Part shown: positions 50,587-51,620 of the stretch, piece after piece
How positions within the stretch are numbered: position 1 is the first letter of the stretch
Layout of the letters: every line of letters begins with the position of its first letter
Assembly (NCBI GenBank): GCA_902764285.1
Contig: CACWVN010000009.1
Span: 1-51,620 of the forward strand
Reading direction: 5' to 3'
DNA: 51,620 bases
Source of the DNA: an uncultured Eubacteriales bacterium
GTDB lineage: Bacteria; Bacillota; Clostridia; Christensenellales; Aristaeellaceae
Program-made: the position numbers and the translations under genes
Notes under the pieces: generated by a model
The model's input: the letters and a program-made list of their open reading frames with translations, nothing else
Databases searched by the model: none
Told to the model about the DNA's origin: nothing

Positions 50587-51620
50587 ATGTTCAAGAGCTA
50601 CAGCATGGAGCTGGGCGGACGCACGCTCACGCTCGAATTCGGCAAGTACGCCGAGCAGGCCAGCGGCGCCACCTTCGTGCGCTACGGCGACACCTGCGTG
50701 CTGGTCACGGCGACCGTGGCCGAAACCCCGCGCCCGGGCATCGATTTCTTCCCGCTGAGCGTGGATTTTGAAGAGAAGCTGTATTCCGTCGGCCACATCC
50801 CCGGTTCCTGGAACCGCCGCGAAGGCCGCCCGGCCGAGAAGGCCATACTGACCTGCCGACTCATCGACCGCCCGCTGCGCCCGCTGTTCCCCAAGGGCAT
50901 GCGGCACGACGTCTCCGTCGTGTGCACGGTCATGTCCGTCGAGCAGGACAACATCCCCGATATCCCCGCCATGATCGGCGCTTCCGCGGCGTTGGCCACC
51001 AGCCAGATCCCGTGGGCCGGCCCCATCGGCGCGGTGAATATAGGCTACGTGGACGGCGAGTACGTCGTCAATCCCACCGTCGCCCAGCGCGAGATCTCCC
51101 TGATGAACCTGACCGTGGCCGGCACCAGCGAGGCCGTGCTGATGGTCGAAGCGGGCGCGAAGGAAGTTTCCGAGGAAGTCATGCTGGGCGCGATCCTGTT
51201 CGCCCACGAGGAGATCAAGAAGATCGTCGCCTTCATCAACGGCATCGTCGCTGAGATCGGCAAGGAAAAGAAGGAATTCCCGCTGTCCCTGCCGGGCGAG
51301 GACGTGAAGGCCGCCGTGCGCGAGTACGCGCTGGAGAAGGTCGAGTGGATGTTCGAAACCTTCGACCGTTCCGAGCGCAACGCCCGTGAAGAGCAGGTCA
51401 AGGCCGAGGTCGCCGAGCACTTCGCCGAGCAGTTCGAGGGCCGCGAGCAGGAGATCGCCGACGCGCTGTACGGCGTGCAGAAGGAAGTCATGCGCCGCCA
51501 CATCATCGATAAGGGCGTGCGCCCCGACGGCCGCAAGCTGACCGAGGTTCGCCCGATCTGGTGCGAGGTCGGCGTGCTGCCCCGTCCCCACGGCTCCGGC
51601 GTGTTCACCCGCGGCCAGAC
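50587..51620 (+). CDS. pnp: Polyribonucleotide nucleotidyltransferase (PNPase), 5' part
   Basis: The first 344 residues; the frame is open at the right edge. The first RNase PH domain is complete: MFKSYSMELGGRTLTLEFGK, then YGDTCVLVTATVAETPRPGI, FFPLSVDFEEKLYSVGHIPG, RREGRPAEKAILTCRLIDRP and LRPLFPKG. The helical linker follows, then the start of the second RNase PH domain (RHIIDKGVRPDGRKLTEVRP, VGVLPRPHGSGVFTRGQT). It degrades RNA by phosphorolysis. AAGGAGGGC precedes ATG 50587. The truB-ribF-rpsO-pnp order is conserved. Confidence 0.97.
   Translation, partial: MFKSYSMELGGRTLTLEFGKYAEQASGATFVRYGDTCVLVTATVAETPRPGIDFFPLSVDFEEKLYSVGHIPGSWNRREGRPAEKAILTCRLIDRPLRPLFPKGMRHDVSVVCTVMSVEQDNIPDIPAMIGASAALATSQIPWAGPIGAVNIGYVDGEYVVNPTVAQREISLMNLTVAGTSEAVLMVEAGAKEVSEEVMLGAILFAHEEIKKIVAFINGIVAEIGKEKKEFPLSLPGEDVKAAVREYALEKVEWMFETFDRSERNAREEQVKAEVAEHFAEQFEGREQEIADALYGVQKEVMRRHIIDKGVRPDGRKLTEVRPIWCEVGVLPRPHGSGVFTRGQ

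Overview
The window comes from a GC-rich member of the Bacillota, probably class Clostridia. The evidence is the gene order rimP-nusA-ylxR-ylxQ-infB-rbfA-nrnA-truB-ribF-rpsO-pnp, strong purine-rich ribosome binding sites, many sigma-A-like promoters with 17-base spacers, Gram-positive style signal peptides without any outer-membrane genes, and a B12-riboswitch-controlled exported CbiK. A gut or rumen anaerobe is likely (rhamnose use, HD-GYP/GGDEF signalling, a 4Fe-4S aldo/keto reductase). That habitat is inference; no rRNA is present to place the organism.

Layout. Positions 1-10497 hold the 3' part of a giant surface protein: beta-solenoid repeats interrupted twice by long alanine-rich helical blocks, then a cysteine-containing C-terminal domain. 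A LytTR response regulator follows directly. Positions 11493-13570 form a cobalamin unit: promoter, B12 riboswitch, exported CbiK-type chelatase and a small exported partner. Next come a ferredoxin-type aldo/keto reductase, a small membrane protein, and a c-di-GMP pair (an HD-GYP gene with an apparent frameshift, then a two-sensor-domain GGDEF gene).

Positions 19232-24042 carry a hydroxy-acid unit: an aconitase-family dehydratase (two subunits), malic enzyme and a 2-hydroxycarboxylate transporter. After a DinB-like gene there are minus-strand genes for an SPFH protein and a membrane-anchored protein, fucU on the plus strand, a kinase-aldolase fusion of rhamnose catabolism on the minus strand, and a small membrane-anchored protein.

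From 30662 a plus-strand run encodes polA, coaE, a lytic transglycosylase and an orphan solute-binding protein. It converges on minus-strand genes for a heparinase-like protein, a SPOUT RNA methyltransferase and an alpha/beta hydrolase lacking its usual serine. From 39850 to the right edge the genes are housekeeping: fmdB-like, murA, the translation/transcription cluster from rimP to a single-domain ribF, rpsO, and the start of pnp, which runs off the window.

Intergenic DNA carries several repeat families: a composite GGGAGTA-tract plus palindrome (two full copies, one partial), a 57-base direct repeat, and a run of nested hairpins between infB and rbfA. I saw no IS element, prophage, CRISPR array, tRNA or rRNA. 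The most unusual items are the giant adhesin architecture, the exported B12-controlled chelatase unit, the rhaB-rhaD fusion through the rhaD ribosome binding site, the dehydratase/malic enzyme/transporter unit, and the composite repeats.
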